64,000 bases of DNA from Chryseobacterium sp. KACC 21268. GTDB taxonomy: Bacteria; Bacteroidota; Bacteroidia; Flavobacteriales; Weeksellaceae. Of this stretch, positions 42,123 to 50,461 are shown in pieces. Under the pieces are notes generated by a model. The model was not told the DNA's origin. It saw only the letters and a list, made by a program, of their open reading frames with translations, and searched no databases. The stretch spans positions 1,426,001-1,490,000 of the forward strand of contig CP117875.1 of assembly GCA_028736075.1 (NCBI GenBank). Reading direction: 5' to 3'. The translations under genes and the position numbers were made by a program. How positions within the stretch are numbered: the first letter of the stretch is position 1; each line of letters opens with the position of its first letter.

Positions 42123-42940
42123 TAATAATTTCGTGTATATTTTCCTTTCTCCTGCAAGTAGATCGGATTGGGGCTTTCTTTTACTTTAAATTTTGTTTTA
42201 TAGTAAGTTCGCTCGCCATCAATCGTATTTGTAAAAACTGAAAAATGAAGGTGCGGACCTTTGCTCCAACCTGTATTTCCGCTGTATCCTATAAGTTGAC
42301 CTTGTTTTATCTCATCACCATTATTGACAATAACGCCATTTTTTTTGAGATGAACATATTCGGCAAAGGTGCCATCATCGTGTAGGATGATGATCTTATT
42401 GTTATATTTTGCACAGTCTTTTGTTAAACAAGATTGGTCGGAATCGGACTTTGTGATCACTATTTTTCCACTTCTTGCGGCATAAACTTCCGAGCCCAAT
42501 TTGTGACTGAAATCTAATGAGTAACTATTCTGATGAGAAAATTTCCCATTATAACCTTGGTAGATGGATTCCGTTTTATTCGTCGCAAAAGGAAGCCAGT
42601 ATATTTCTTCTATGTCAGAAGGCTTAGCATTCACATCACCAAAAGCATAACGGACTTTGTAGCTGAAGTTATAGGCTTTCGTTTTATTTTGCTGATCGAT
42701 CCTCGTGATTGTAAATCTTTTCGCATTTCCGGGAACTACAATGATCTGCTTGTTTGCTAAACTAGATTTTATATTTTCTCCTGTATATTCATATTCCACA
42801 CTCACTGGGCAGATTTCCTCATTGTCTGCAAAGATCACAATGGTATTCTTGTCGTTGTATTTGTCAAACTTCAAGTTTGGTGATTCTTGAGAGAAGAAAA
42901 ATACTGGTAACAATATTAGAAATATAAAAATCTGTTTCAT
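42122..42940 (-). CDS. M23 family metallopeptidase
   Basis: Secreted peptidoglycan endopeptidase-like protein of 272 residues. Signal peptide about 1-17 (ending FFSQ). The zinc site is in the C-terminal LytM domain: SLDFSHKLGSEVYAARSGKIV (usual H-x3-D replaced by a reduced LDFSHK form, so one ligand is uncertain) and the HLHFSVF motif (about 240) with a preceding GPH. The biotinyl-lipoyl-like segment GDEIKQGQLIGYSGNTG is typical. Its stop codon overlaps the start of the candidate endonuclease (TAATG). Confidence 0.88.
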   Translation of the reverse strand: MKQIFIFLILLPVFFFSQESPNLKFDKYNDKNTIVIFADNEEICPVSVEYEYTGENIKSSLANKQIIVVPGNAKRFTITRIDQQNKTKAYNFSYKVRYAFGDVNAKPSDIEEIYWLPFATNKTESIYQGYNGKFSHQNSYSLDFSHKLGSEVYAARSGKIVITKSDSDQSCLTKDCAKYNNKIIILHDDGTFAEYVHLKKNGVIVNNGDEIKQGQLIGYSGNTGWSKGPHLHFSVFTNTIDGERTYYKTKFKVKESPNPIYLQEKGKYTRNY

Positions 42941-42943
42941 ATT

Positions 42944-43768
42944 TTATTTTGAAAAATCTATTTTTCCGTCATTGTACGCAAACTCCCAAGTTCTAATTGC
43001 AACAGTTGAAGCTTGACCAAAATAATTATAAGACTTTTTTTCATAATGTCTGTAATTGTTTTCAGAAAGAGAACGATTGAATACATCATCAAAAATCATT
43101 AAATTTTTGGTTGGATTTTCGCTGTTATCATAATCTTTAAAAATCTCTACAGTTCTCATTTTCGGATAGTAAGGAGAGTAGCCATAAGACTGATTTGCAG
43201 AATTGTATACGAGATCTCTTGTAACAATGCTATCCAGATTTCCTTTAGAATTATAATGATAAAGCGTTTCTGAGGTTGGTTTTTTGTAATTTCTGATTGC
43301 TTTGGATAATTTATTATGCGTGTAAAAATAATTTATAGTGTCAACAGGAATATTATTACTTCCAACATTGACTCTTCTCACTATTTTTTTATTTTCAAAT
43401 TTAAAATGCCTAGTCGTAGAAAGTAATTGAGGATAAGAATAAGACTTTTCCTTTATAGCAACATCATCATTTGTATAAACAAGATCATCATAAACATCGG
43501 AGGAAAATGCAAAATCAAAACCGGACGCTTGTGGCAATCTTACCAAGCCATTATTTCTTTTGATAGGTCTTCCTTTGTTATCATAATCAATAGTTATCAG
43601 TCCATTTCCAGACGCAAGCACGCCATCAGGAAAATTCATATTCCTGAAATGATAAGAATACAATTGTGGAGTTTCTGTTGATTCAGTATTCTCATCTCTA
43701 TCTTTTTCGCAACTAAGGATAGAGATTAAAATCAATAAATAGAAAATGATTTGGTTATTAGTTTTCAT
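42944..43768 (-). CDS. Hypothetical lipoprotein with YD-like strands
   Basis: 274 residues. Lipoprotein signal with lipobox ISILSC (Cys about 20). The mature part alternates short beta-strands, with lines such as ITIDYDNKGRPIKRNNG, FYTHNKLSKAIRNYKKP and YHYNSKGNLDSIVT that recall YD-type repeats of cell-surface proteins. No named family recognised. Three bases separate it from the M23 peptidase gene, so both are likely co-transcribed. Confidence 0.75.
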   Translation of the reverse strand: MKTNNQIIFYLLILISILSCEKDRDENTESTETPQLYSYHFRNMNFPDGVLASGNGLITIDYDNKGRPIKRNNGLVRLPQASGFDFAFSSDVYDDLVYTNDDVAIKEKSYSYPQLLSTTRHFKFENKKIVRRVNVGSNNIPVDTINYFYTHNKLSKAIRNYKKPTSETLYHYNSKGNLDSIVTRDLVYNSANQSYGYSPYYPKMRTVEIFKDYDNSENPTKNLMIFDDVFNRSLSENNYRHYEKKSYNYFGQASTVAIRTWEFAYNDGKIDFSK

Positions 43769-43773
43769 TTTAG

Positions 43774-44739
43774 TTATTTCTGAATCAACCTCATAATCTC
43801 CAGCGCCACCTTCAAAGCCTCCGTTCCATCTTCCAAAGAAACCTGAACGGGAACATCATATTGGATAGCATTGGCAAAACTTTCCAACTCATCAAGAATC
43901 GCATTATTCGGCTGAATGTTTGGATATTCGAAAAGGATTTGGTTTTTTTCGCCTTCCGCATTTTCGATGATCATATCAAAGTCGGATGGATTTTCCGGCG
44001 CCGGTTTCATTCGGATAACTTCCGATTTTTTTTCCAAGAAATCGACGGAAACATAAGCATCTTGCTGGAAAAATCTCGATTTCCGCATCGCTTTCATTGA
44101 GATTCTGGACGTCGTCAAATTCGCAACACAACCGTTTTCAAACTCAATTCTCGCGTTGCAAATGTCCGGCGTTTTGCTCACAACCGAAACACCACTGGCG
44201 TGAATCAACTTCACTTTCGACTTCACCAGACTCAGCAAAATATCCAAATCGTGAATCATCAAATCCAAAACCACAGAAACATCCGTCCCTCTTGGATTGA
44301 ATTCCGCAAGTCTATGAATCTCGATGAACATTGGATTTTTAATATAATCTTTCGCACCAATAAAAGCTGGATTATAACGTTCAACGTGACCAACCTGCGC
44401 CTTGATTCCAAACTCGTTGCATTTTTGAAGAATTTCTTCCGCCTGTTCCAGCGTTTGCGTCACAGGTTTTTCAATGAAAAAATGGATGCCTTTTTCAATC
44501 GCTTTTAATGCGTAATCATAATGGTAAAGCGTTGGCGTCACAATATCCAACATTTCGATTTCGTTCAAAAGTTCTTCTAAACTTTCAAAATATTTATAAC
44601 CGAATTCCGCTTCCAGTTTTCGGCCGTTTTCTGCGTCTTTGTCGTGGAAACCAACGAGTTCGTACTTCTCAGATTGATTCAACAATCGCAAATGGATTTT
44701 CCCCAAATGTCCCGCGCCCACAAGTCCGGCTTTTATCAT
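43774..44739 (-). CDS. Gfo/Idh/MocA family oxidoreductase
   Basis: NAD(P)-dependent sugar-type dehydrogenase of 321 residues. N-terminal Rossmann motif GLVGAGHLGKIHLRLL (about 5-20), the EKPVTQTLEQAEEI motif with catalytic-type Lys (about 96), and a C-terminal alpha/beta domain with DLMIHDLDILLSL. Substrate unknown. Five bases before the lipoprotein gene. Another member of the family lies 1.6 kb upstream at 45346. Confidence 0.9.
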   Translation of the reverse strand: MIKAGLVGAGHLGKIHLRLLNQSEKYELVGFHDKDAENGRKLEAEFGYKYFESLEELLNEIEMLDIVTPTLYHYDYALKAIEKGIHFFIEKPVTQTLEQAEEILQKCNEFGIKAQVGHVERYNPAFIGAKDYIKNPMFIEIHRLAEFNPRGTDVSVVLDLMIHDLDILLSLVKSKVKLIHASGVSVVSKTPDICNARIEFENGCVANLTTSRISMKAMRKSRFFQQDAYVSVDFLEKKSEVIRMKPAPENPSDFDMIIENAEGEKNQILFEYPNIQPNNAILDELESFANAIQYDVPVQVSLEDGTEALKVALEIMRLIQK

Positions 44740-44794
44740 AGCTAATTTTTCTTAAAGACGTAAATTTAAGAATTATCGCCAACCAACATAAAAA

Positions 44795-44827
44795 AAGACC
44801 CAGAATTTTTAAACTTTCTGAGTCTTG
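44795..44827 (-). terminator. Minus-strand terminator
   Basis: AAGACCCAGAA/TTCTGAGTCTT stem with one mismatch and an A-run on the plus-strand left side, giving a T-run on the minus strand. It lies downstream of repeat A copy 2 and the 45.06-46.37 kb genes. Confidence 0.6.
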
Positions 44828-44848
44828 TCATTTTAAATATTTTTATTT

Positions 44849-44967
44849 GGGCAGCTTTATCCGCCTTCCACTCCCGCTTTTTTTTTCATTGCGATTGAGG
44901 CTTTGTCAATCAATAGAACTTTACAATTCTCGCAATGAAAAAAAGAGCTTCGTTCAAGTCGGGCTGC
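44849..44967 (+). repeat. Intergenic hairpin repeat, family A copy 2
   Basis: Left box GGGCAGCTTTATCCGCCTTC, inner perfect stem TTTTTTTTCATTGCGA/TCGCAATGAAAAAAA, right box GTTCAAGTCGGGCTGC. This copy is the cleanest of the three. It accounts for most of the 322-base stretch without a gene between 44740 and 45061. Confidence 0.85.
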
Positions 44968-45061
44968 AGATTCTGCATTAAAACAAGATTTGTAATAATC
45001 ACAACGTTTGTCATTCTGAAAGAATCTAAACAAGCTGTCAATCATTTCCTTAGAGATAATG

Positions 45062-45334
45062 CTATTTTGAGTTCCACCAATTCATTATTTGATTCACAAA
45101 AATTTCTGAATTAAACTCATTGCTAAAAAGACCATAAGTCGAAATTAATTCTGATTGTAATATTCTGTCAATTTTTTCTACGTCTGCATTTTTATAAAGC
45201 TCACTCAAAATTTTATTGTTAAGAGAATCAAATTCATCATCCTGACTTCCAGAAATCAGATTCCAAGAATTGATGATTTTTCTTAATTGTGAAAAATCTC
45301 CATCGTAAATTCTTTTCAAAGCTTTTTTCTCCAA
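45062..45334 (-). CDS. Small hypothetical protein
   Basis: 90 residues, highly charged and predicted mostly helical, no signal peptide. Lines such as GDFSQLRKIINSWNLI and ADVEKIDRILQSEL look like a folded helical protein. It begins 11 bases after the stop of the Gfo/Idh/MocA gene on the same strand, so operon membership is plausible. No family recognised. A real gene is more likely than not. Confidence 0.5.
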   Translation of the reverse strand: MEKKALKRIYDGDFSQLRKIINSWNLISGSQDDEFDSLNNKILSELYKNADVEKIDRILQSELISTYGLFSNEFNSEIFVNQIMNWWNSK

Positions 45335-45345
45335 TATACTATTAT

Positions 45346-46374
45346 TTACAAAACAGCAATTTTCCCTTTCTCCGAACTTTCCTTCGCCGCTTCAATCACT
45401 TTCATCGTATGAAAAGCTTGTTTCGCCGTTACAGGAACTTTCTTGTCATTCACAATCGAATCATAAAGGTCATCACAAAAATTAAGATAATTCCCTTGAA
45501 AAGTAGGGAAGTGGACAACTCTATCATTGTAAACTAAAAGTCCGGTTTTCTCTTCCGGCTCCGTTCCCCAATTCTCTCGATTCGGAACTTTTCCCAATTT
45601 CAATTCATCTTCTTGCACGTCGCCACGGTGTTTCAGGAAACTTCCTTTCTTGCCGTGGAAAACATAAGCTGGCGTTGGTTCTTTCACGAAATAACTGGAT
45701 TTCAATCTCACACGTTTGTCAGGATAATAAAGCAAAATATCAAAATAATCATCAATCTGCGTATTCTCTCTCGTCCTTCTGATATCCGCAAAAACTTTCT
45801 CAGGATAACCGAACAAAGTCAAAGCCTGGTCGATGATATGCGAACCCAAATCCATCAAAATACTTGCGCCGGGATTTCCATTTTCTTTCCACGCTTTCGG
45901 GCTCAGTTCCGGATTGTATCTTTCAAAACGGATTTCTGCTTCCACAATTTCGCCAAGATAATCCTCATCCAAAACCTTTTTCACAGTTTTGAAATCGCTG
46001 TCATATCTTCGGTTTTGATAAACACAGAGTTTTAGTTTTTTCTCTTTCGCCAGTTTGTGCAGTTCCTCAGCTTCCTCAGAAGTTGTCGTAAAAGCTTTCT
46101 CCACCAAAGCATTTTTCCCAGCTTCCAAAACTTTCTTTGTAAATTCGAAATGTGTGTCGATTGGCGTATTCACCACAACCAATTCAGCATCGCTTTCCAG
46201 AACGGCTTCGAGAGAATCAAAGCTCGTGACTTCCGGATAATCTTGCTGGATTAATTTCTTGCTTCGTTCATAAGCGCCCAATAATTCGTAACCTTCGTGA
46301 ACTTCGAAAAACGGTGCGTGAAACAATTTCCCGGAACCGCCGTAAGCCAACAAAGCTGTTTTTATTTTTCTCAT
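45346..46374 (-). CDS. Gfo/Idh/MocA family oxidoreductase
   Basis: 342 residues. N-terminal Rossmann segment ALLAYGGSGKLFHAPFF (about 8-24; the usual GxGxxG is GGSGKL), the VEKAFTTTSEEAEEL motif with the conserved E-K (about 93), and DLGSHIIDQALTLFG with catalytic His in the second domain. The pattern is that of YdgJ/scyllo-inositol-type dehydrogenases; substrate not settled. Confidence 0.9.
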   Translation of the reverse strand: MRKIKTALLAYGGSGKLFHAPFFEVHEGYELLGAYERSKKLIQQDYPEVTSFDSLEAVLESDAELVVVNTPIDTHFEFTKKVLEAGKNALVEKAFTTTSEEAEELHKLAKEKKLKLCVYQNRRYDSDFKTVKKVLDEDYLGEIVEAEIRFERYNPELSPKAWKENGNPGASILMDLGSHIIDQALTLFGYPEKVFADIRRTRENTQIDDYFDILLYYPDKRVRLKSSYFVKEPTPAYVFHGKKGSFLKHRGDVQEDELKLGKVPNRENWGTEPEEKTGLLVYNDRVVHFPTFQGNYLNFCDDLYDSIVNDKKVPVTAKQAFHTMKVIEAAKESSEKGKIAVL

Positions 46375-46399
46375 AAAATTTTTACAATTAATTTGAAAT

Positions 46400-46465
46400 A
46401 ATTTCTGTCTTGCAAAGTCGCAATAAATTTAAAATAAAACCACAAAAGTCACATAGGAATTTTGC
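46400..46465. repeat. Fragment of TTGCGACTTTG repeat family F
   Basis: CTTGCAAAGTCGCAATAAA followed by CACAAAAGTCACATAGGAAT resembles the hairpin repeat at 48466-48496. Degenerate, no perfect stem. Confidence 0.4.
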
Positions 46466-46570
46466 AGTTAAAAAAATATTGTTTTAGTATTTTGGGCAAC
46501 TTGGGAATACAACTGGAATTTATTAAAAATTTAACCTAATGAACTATGCTAGACTTTTATGATGCAACAT

Positions 46571-47323
46571 TTATTTTCTCTTTTTTGAAAAAACTTCCAA
46601 AACTCCATTTTTTCCTTTTTCTCCATACTTATCTGTTGCATTTTTTCCTTTTATCACATTAATTTTGTCGACATCTTCAGGTTTTAGAGAATACATTGAT
46701 TCTTCACTAACTTCTTTTCCGTCCAGTATTATTAATGGTTTTACCTCTTCCGGATTTTCTTTATGATATGAATAACAATTAGCCCAAAAGGCAATTCCTA
46801 CAATAGGTTGTTCTGAATAATATTTTTTATCAACTGGATATTGTGGTTTTTTGTCCTTATTGATTTTTACATAAAAGTAGATTTTTTTACCTTTATTAAT
46901 TCCATAATAATCAGAGCACCCACGAGATGTCCAAGTCAGGCTATCATATTTTTTTATAATGTCATTTGCTTTTAGGGTTTTCATATCAATATAATTTCCA
47001 TCAGGCAAATAACCTTTAAAGTCTTCTGTTAAATGAATTTTCGCAATCGTATTTAAGTCAGATTGGTGTTTTTGAAAAATCACGCCTGGATATAATTGGC
47101 TTTCATATCCAATTCTGTTTTCAAATCTAGCATCTTGAACAAAACCATCTGAGCATAAATCCATCTCGACGACGCTGGATTGCTTTAAATTTGGGTCTTT
47201 TTGTTTCAGATAATCAATTGTCAACTCACATAATTTAAAATCGAAAAGTTTAATAGTATCGTTTCTTTGTGAATACGTTTTAATAGTTGTAATTAAAACT
47301 AAAATTGTTAAAATTTTCTTCAT
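46571..47323 (-). CDS. Secreted protein with a C-terminal TonB-plug-like motif
   Basis: 250 residues. Signal peptide about 1-18 (ending TYSQ). The body has cysteines in FKLCEL, MDLCSDG, SRGCSDYYG and FWANCYSY. The C-terminal 60 residues read PLIILDGKEV ... LKPEDVDKINVIKGKNA and then YGEKGKNGVLEVFSKK. This is the signature of the plug domain of TonB-dependent receptors (SusC type), but no barrel follows. Similar plug-like tails occur on M56/TonB-type Bacteroidota proteins. Function unknown. Confidence 0.75.
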   Translation of the reverse strand: MKKILTILVLITTIKTYSQRNDTIKLFDFKLCELTIDYLKQKDPNLKQSSVVEMDLCSDGFVQDARFENRIGYESQLYPGVIFQKHQSDLNTIAKIHLTEDFKGYLPDGNYIDMKTLKANDIIKKYDSLTWTSRGCSDYYGINKGKKIYFYVKINKDKKPQYPVDKKYYSEQPIVGIAFWANCYSYHKENPEEVKPLIILDGKEVSEESMYSLKPEDVDKINVIKGKNATDKYGEKGKNGVLEVFSKKRK

Positions 47324-47348
47324 TGTAAAGTTTTCTATAGTCAGATAT

Positions 47349-47416
47349 TTGGCAGACTAAGCTGATTTTGCAGATTCAATTTTATAAATCTCCTCAATCT
47401 GCCAAATCAGCGAGAT
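47349..47416. repeat. Hairpin repeat, family E copy 1 (GCAGATT type)
   Basis: TTGGCAGACTAAGCTGATTTTGCAGATT on the left and AATCTGCCAAATCAGCGAGAT on the right are inverted relatives of each other. A second copy is at 57584-57645. Confidence 0.6.
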
Positions 47417-47458
47417 ATTTGTACTTGTGTTTGTTATTGAACATAAATATAGAAAAGA

Positions 47459-47534
47459 CTTCGAGAGCCTCAGCCTGACATCGCTGAAAATAAACAGTTA
47501 GGAATTAGATTTGTCACTCTGAGAGGATTCGAAG
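47459..47534. repeat. Palindromic repeat, family D copy 1
   Basis: Arms CTTCGAGAGCCTCAG and CTGAGAGGATTCGAAG, with internal CCTGACATCGCTG shared with copy 2 (49711-49786). Arms pair imperfectly. Both copies span 76 bases. Confidence 0.75.
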
Positions 47535-47582
47535 ACCTTCAAAACTCTAAGACTCTAAAACACTCCAAATCTCAAACCCAAA

Positions 47583-48407
47583 TTATCCCATAATATGAAA
47601 ACCACCATCCACGTGACGGATCTCGCCAGTGATTCTCGTTTCTTTTCTGAACAGATGAACAATCTCGTGCGCCAAATCTTCAGGTAATGCATTCCCAAGC
47701 GGACTGATTCTGTCAGCTCTTTCAACATCTTCAATTTTCAGCGTTGCGTTTCCGGCCTTGCTTCCCATATAAGGTGAAAATCTGATGGCGTTGGCGCGGA
47801 TTCCGTATTCTTTTCCTAATTCATAAGCCATTTCAATCGTTAGCCTTTCGAGCGCGGCTTTTGCAATACTCATATTGATGTAAGGGAAAAACGAGACTTT
47901 TTCTGCTGCGATATAACTCAACGAAACAATCGAAGAACCTCTTTGTAAAACACCATTGGACAACAAAGCGTGACATAAAGAAATCAGCGAAAACGCCGAA
48001 ACATTCATCGTATCATTGAATTCCTCAGCCGTTACTTCCAGCATCGGTTTTACAGATTTGTTTCGGATGGTTTTGTCCATCGCAATTGCGTGAAGAAATC
48101 CATTCAGCTGAATATCTTTACTTTTCAAATCCTCAGCAAGGAACTTTAAACTTTCTGGAAGCGTCACATCCAAAGGTGCGGTGTAAACATCATTTCCTAA
48201 AACTTTCTTACAGGCCGATTCAAAATCCTCATAGTTTTTATTGAGAAATCCTGCTGCTTTTTCCGAAAGATTGTTGTGGAAAGGTGTGACGCCCAAACCT
48301 GTGCAAACGACTTTTCCGTTGTTTTCTAATATTTTCTCAGCGGTTTTCATCGCCAAAGAATTTTCATCTGCAATTCCTGTAATCAAGAAAGTTTGATTTT
48401 CTAACAT
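47583..48407 (-). CDS. fabI: Enoyl-ACP reductase-like short-chain dehydrogenase (FabI type)
   Basis: NAD(P)H reductase of 274 residues, probably reducing enoyl-ACP in fatty acid synthesis. The FabI-type nucleotide motif TGIADENSLAMKTAEKI (about 10-26) and the Tyr pair with Lys, SLSYIAAEKVSFFPY then INMSIAKAALE (Y-x6-K), are kept. There is one extra residue between the two tyrosines relative to E. coli FabI. It looks divergent, so a second paralogue elsewhere is possible. The ATG is chosen over an in-frame TTG three codons earlier. A fabH homologue lies directly upstream. Confidence 0.8.
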   Translation of the reverse strand: MLENQTFLITGIADENSLAMKTAEKILENNGKVVCTGLGVTPFHNNLSEKAAGFLNKNYEDFESACKKVLGNDVYTAPLDVTLPESLKFLAEDLKSKDIQLNGFLHAIAMDKTIRNKSVKPMLEVTAEEFNDTMNVSAFSLISLCHALLSNGVLQRGSSIVSLSYIAAEKVSFFPYINMSIAKAALERLTIEMAYELGKEYGIRANAIRFSPYMGSKAGNATLKIEDVERADRISPLGNALPEDLAHEIVHLFRKETRITGEIRHVDGGFHIMG

Positions 48408-48465
48408 AGTTTCCAAGTGTTATTTATTAACGCAAAGGCGCTATTTTTTTATTTGAATTTTGTTT

Positions 48466-48496
48466 AAAAGTCGCAAATGAAAACTTTGCGACTTTT
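48466..48496. repeat. Perfect hairpin of repeat family F between fabI-like and fabH genes
   Basis: AAAAGTCGCAAA and TTTGCGACTTTT form a perfect 12-bp stem with a 7-base loop. CTTGCGACTTTGCG continues to the right (to about 48535). It may act as a transcription terminator for fabH on the minus strand. Confidence 0.65.
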
Positions 48497-48538
48497 ATTA
48501 GTTTTTTACTTTGAAATCTTGCGACTTTGCGATAAAAA

Positions 48539-49516
48539 TTATGCCTTATAAAGCGCAGTTCCCCAAGTCCAACCCGAACCAACAGCTGCAAAAAGCAAGA
48601 TATTTCCAGGTTTTACTTTTCCACTCTTGTAGGTTTCATCAAGGACTATTGGGATTGTTCCGCCGGAAGTGTTGGCGTATTTGTCCATATTAGTCATCAC
48701 TTTTTCGAACGGAATATTGGTTTTTCTCGCTGTTTCCTGAAGAATCCTGATGCTTGGCTGATGTGGAATTACCCAATCTACATTGTCAGAAGTCATTTTG
48801 TTTGCTTCCAAGATTTCGTCGATTGTTTCTGGTAAAACACGAGTGGCAGTTTCAAAAACTTCTTTTCCATTCATTTGGAAATAATGAAGTTTCTGTTTTA
48901 AAGTTTCTTCAGAAGCCGGCATTTCCGAACCTCCTGCTGGAATATTAAAATGATATTTCCCAGTTCCGTCTGCGTGCAGTTTGAAATCGAAAAAGCCTTT
49001 GTCTTCAGTTGTTGCAGATAACAAAATCGCACCTGCACCGTCTCCAAAGAAAACTGAATCTTTTCTTTCCCAATCCGTAATCGTCGAAAAAGTATCCGCG
49101 CCGATAACCAAAACATTCTTGTACATTCCGGTTTCTATGAATTGGCAACCGATTGCGATTCCATAAAGTCCGCCTGAGCAAACTGCCGAAATATCGAAGG
49201 CAACCGCTTGTGGCGCATTCATTTTTTCCTGCACGAAACAAGCGGTTGATGGTGCTTGACGGTCAGGCGTTGAAGTGGCGACTATTATTAAATCAATATT
49301 TTCTGGTTTTACATCGGTGTTTTCCAACGCCTTGAGTCCGGCTTTGTAGGCCAAATCGCTGGTGACTTCTCCTTCCGCGATTCTGCGTTCTCTGATTCCG
49401 AGATTCTTGAAAATCCATTCATCGGACGAACCTACTTTTTCGAAAAATTCATTTTTTAAAATTTTTGGTGGAACGTACGAGCCTGTTCCTTTAATGTAAG
49501 CTCTTATTTTCTGCAT
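48539..49516 (-). CDS. fabH: 3-oxoacyl-ACP synthase III
   Basis: Condenses acyl-CoA with malonyl-ACP to begin fatty acid chains. 325 residues from the chosen start. Catalytic triad: Cys in ISAVCSGGLYG (about 113), His in WVIPHQPSIRI (about 244), Asn in KYANTSGGTIPI (about 274). The N-terminal IKGTGSYVPPKILKN is typical. In-frame ATGs at 49537 and 49525 would add a few residues; 49516 gives the usual MQKIRAY start. Next gene downstream is the FabI-like reductase. Ketoacyl synthase III can also serve special lipid pathways; none is seen. Confidence 0.9.
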   Translation of the reverse strand: MQKIRAYIKGTGSYVPPKILKNEFFEKVGSSDEWIFKNLGIRERRIAEGEVTSDLAYKAGLKALENTDVKPENIDLIIVATSTPDRQAPSTACFVQEKMNAPQAVAFDISAVCSGGLYGIAIGCQFIETGMYKNVLVIGADTFSTITDWERKDSVFFGDGAGAILLSATTEDKGFFDFKLHADGTGKYHFNIPAGGSEMPASEETLKQKLHYFQMNGKEVFETATRVLPETIDEILEANKMTSDNVDWVIPHQPSIRILQETARKTNIPFEKVMTNMDKYANTSGGTIPIVLDETYKSGKVKPGNILLFAAVGSGWTWGTALYKA

Positions 49517-49710
49517 AACATCCATTCGTTCATTCAATTAATTAAAAGTTTATTTAAATATTTGGTAAAAAAACAATCAAATTTATAAAGTTTATTCTGA
49601 ATTGGGATTAAATTTTTAATAAATGTTGAAAATTATGATTCTTGTTTGGATTTTAAATTTATCCTTCGGAAATTGCAAGTTATAATAGTTAATTCCATAA
49701 AACGGAAAGG

Positions 49711-49786
49711 CTTCGACTCCGCTCAGCCTGACATCGCTGTAGTAATAGCTTAAGTATTAGAGTTGTCACACTGAGCGGAGTCGAAG
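49711..49786. repeat. Palindromic repeat, family D copy 2
   Basis: Perfect 16-bp inverted arms CTTCGACTCCGCTCAG and CTGAGCGGAGTCGAAG around 44 bases that contain CCTGACATCGCTG and TTGTCACA. It is 25 bases upstream of the pcm start codon, so it would be in the leader or promoter of pcm. Confidence 0.85.
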
Positions 49787-49810
49787 TGCCAATTAAAAAG
49801 CAATTAGTAA

Positions 49811-50461
49811 ATGAGAGATACTTACGTTCACAAAGGGAAAAGAAAACAATTAATGGATTATCTTCATCAGAAGATTGGAATCACGGATGGTTTTGTTTTG
49901 TCTGCGATGAACGAGGTTCCAAGGCATCTTTTCATAGAAAGTGTTTTTGAGGATTATGCGTACGAAGACCGCGCTTTTCCGATTTTGGCGAAGCAGACGA
50001 TTTCTCATCCGTCAACTGTTGCGGAACAAACCGAATTGTTGGAAGTTGAAGAAGGCGAAAAAATCCTTGAGATTGGAACTGGTTGCGGTTATCAGACGGC
50101 GGTTCTTATAAAAATGAAAGCTTTGGTTTACACAATTGAACGTCAAAAAGACCTGTTCGATTTTTCTCATAAACTTTTCAAAGAATTGGATTTGCGTCCT
50201 AAGTTCCAGAGTTTTGGTGATGGATTTGCGGGTTTGCCAACGTTTGCGCCTTTTGATAAAGTGTTGGTAACTTGTGGTGCGGAAGTTTTACCCACCGAAT
50301 TGTTGAAACAATTGAAAGTCGGAGGAAAGATGGTGATTCCGCTCGGGAAAACCGATGAACAGATTCTTTACCGATTTACGAAGATTTCGGATACACAGTT
50401 TGAGAAAGAGGAATTTGGGGTTTACAAGTTTGTTCCGATGTTGCAAAATAAGTCACACTGA
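49811..50461 (+). CDS. pcm: Protein-L-isoaspartate O-methyltransferase
   Basis: Repairs isoaspartyl damage in proteins using SAM. 216 residues: QTISHPSTVAEQTELLEV near 67, SAM motif ILEIGTGCGYQTAVL (about 84-98), post-I acidic residue in YTIERQ, motif LVTCGAEVLPTELLKQL and closing VGGKMVIPLGK. Start region VRHLF-like is VPRHLF. The stop TGA overlaps the next ATG, so the two genes are coupled. Confidence 0.95.
   Translation: MRDTYVHKGKRKQLMDYLHQKIGITDGFVLSAMNEVPRHLFIESVFEDYAYEDRAFPILAKQTISHPSTVAEQTELLEVEEGEKILEIGTGCGYQTAVLIKMKALVYTIERQKDLFDFSHKLFKELDLRPKFQSFGDGFAGLPTFAPFDKVLVTCGAEVLPTELLKQLKVGGKMVIPLGKTDEQILYRFTKISDTQFEKEEFGVYKFVPMLQNKSH

Noticed and set aside
44857-45045. 62-residue minus-strand frame
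   Set aside because: It lies almost fully inside repeat A copy 2, and its residues follow the repeat sequence (such as AESAARLERSSF). No promoter or homology was seen.
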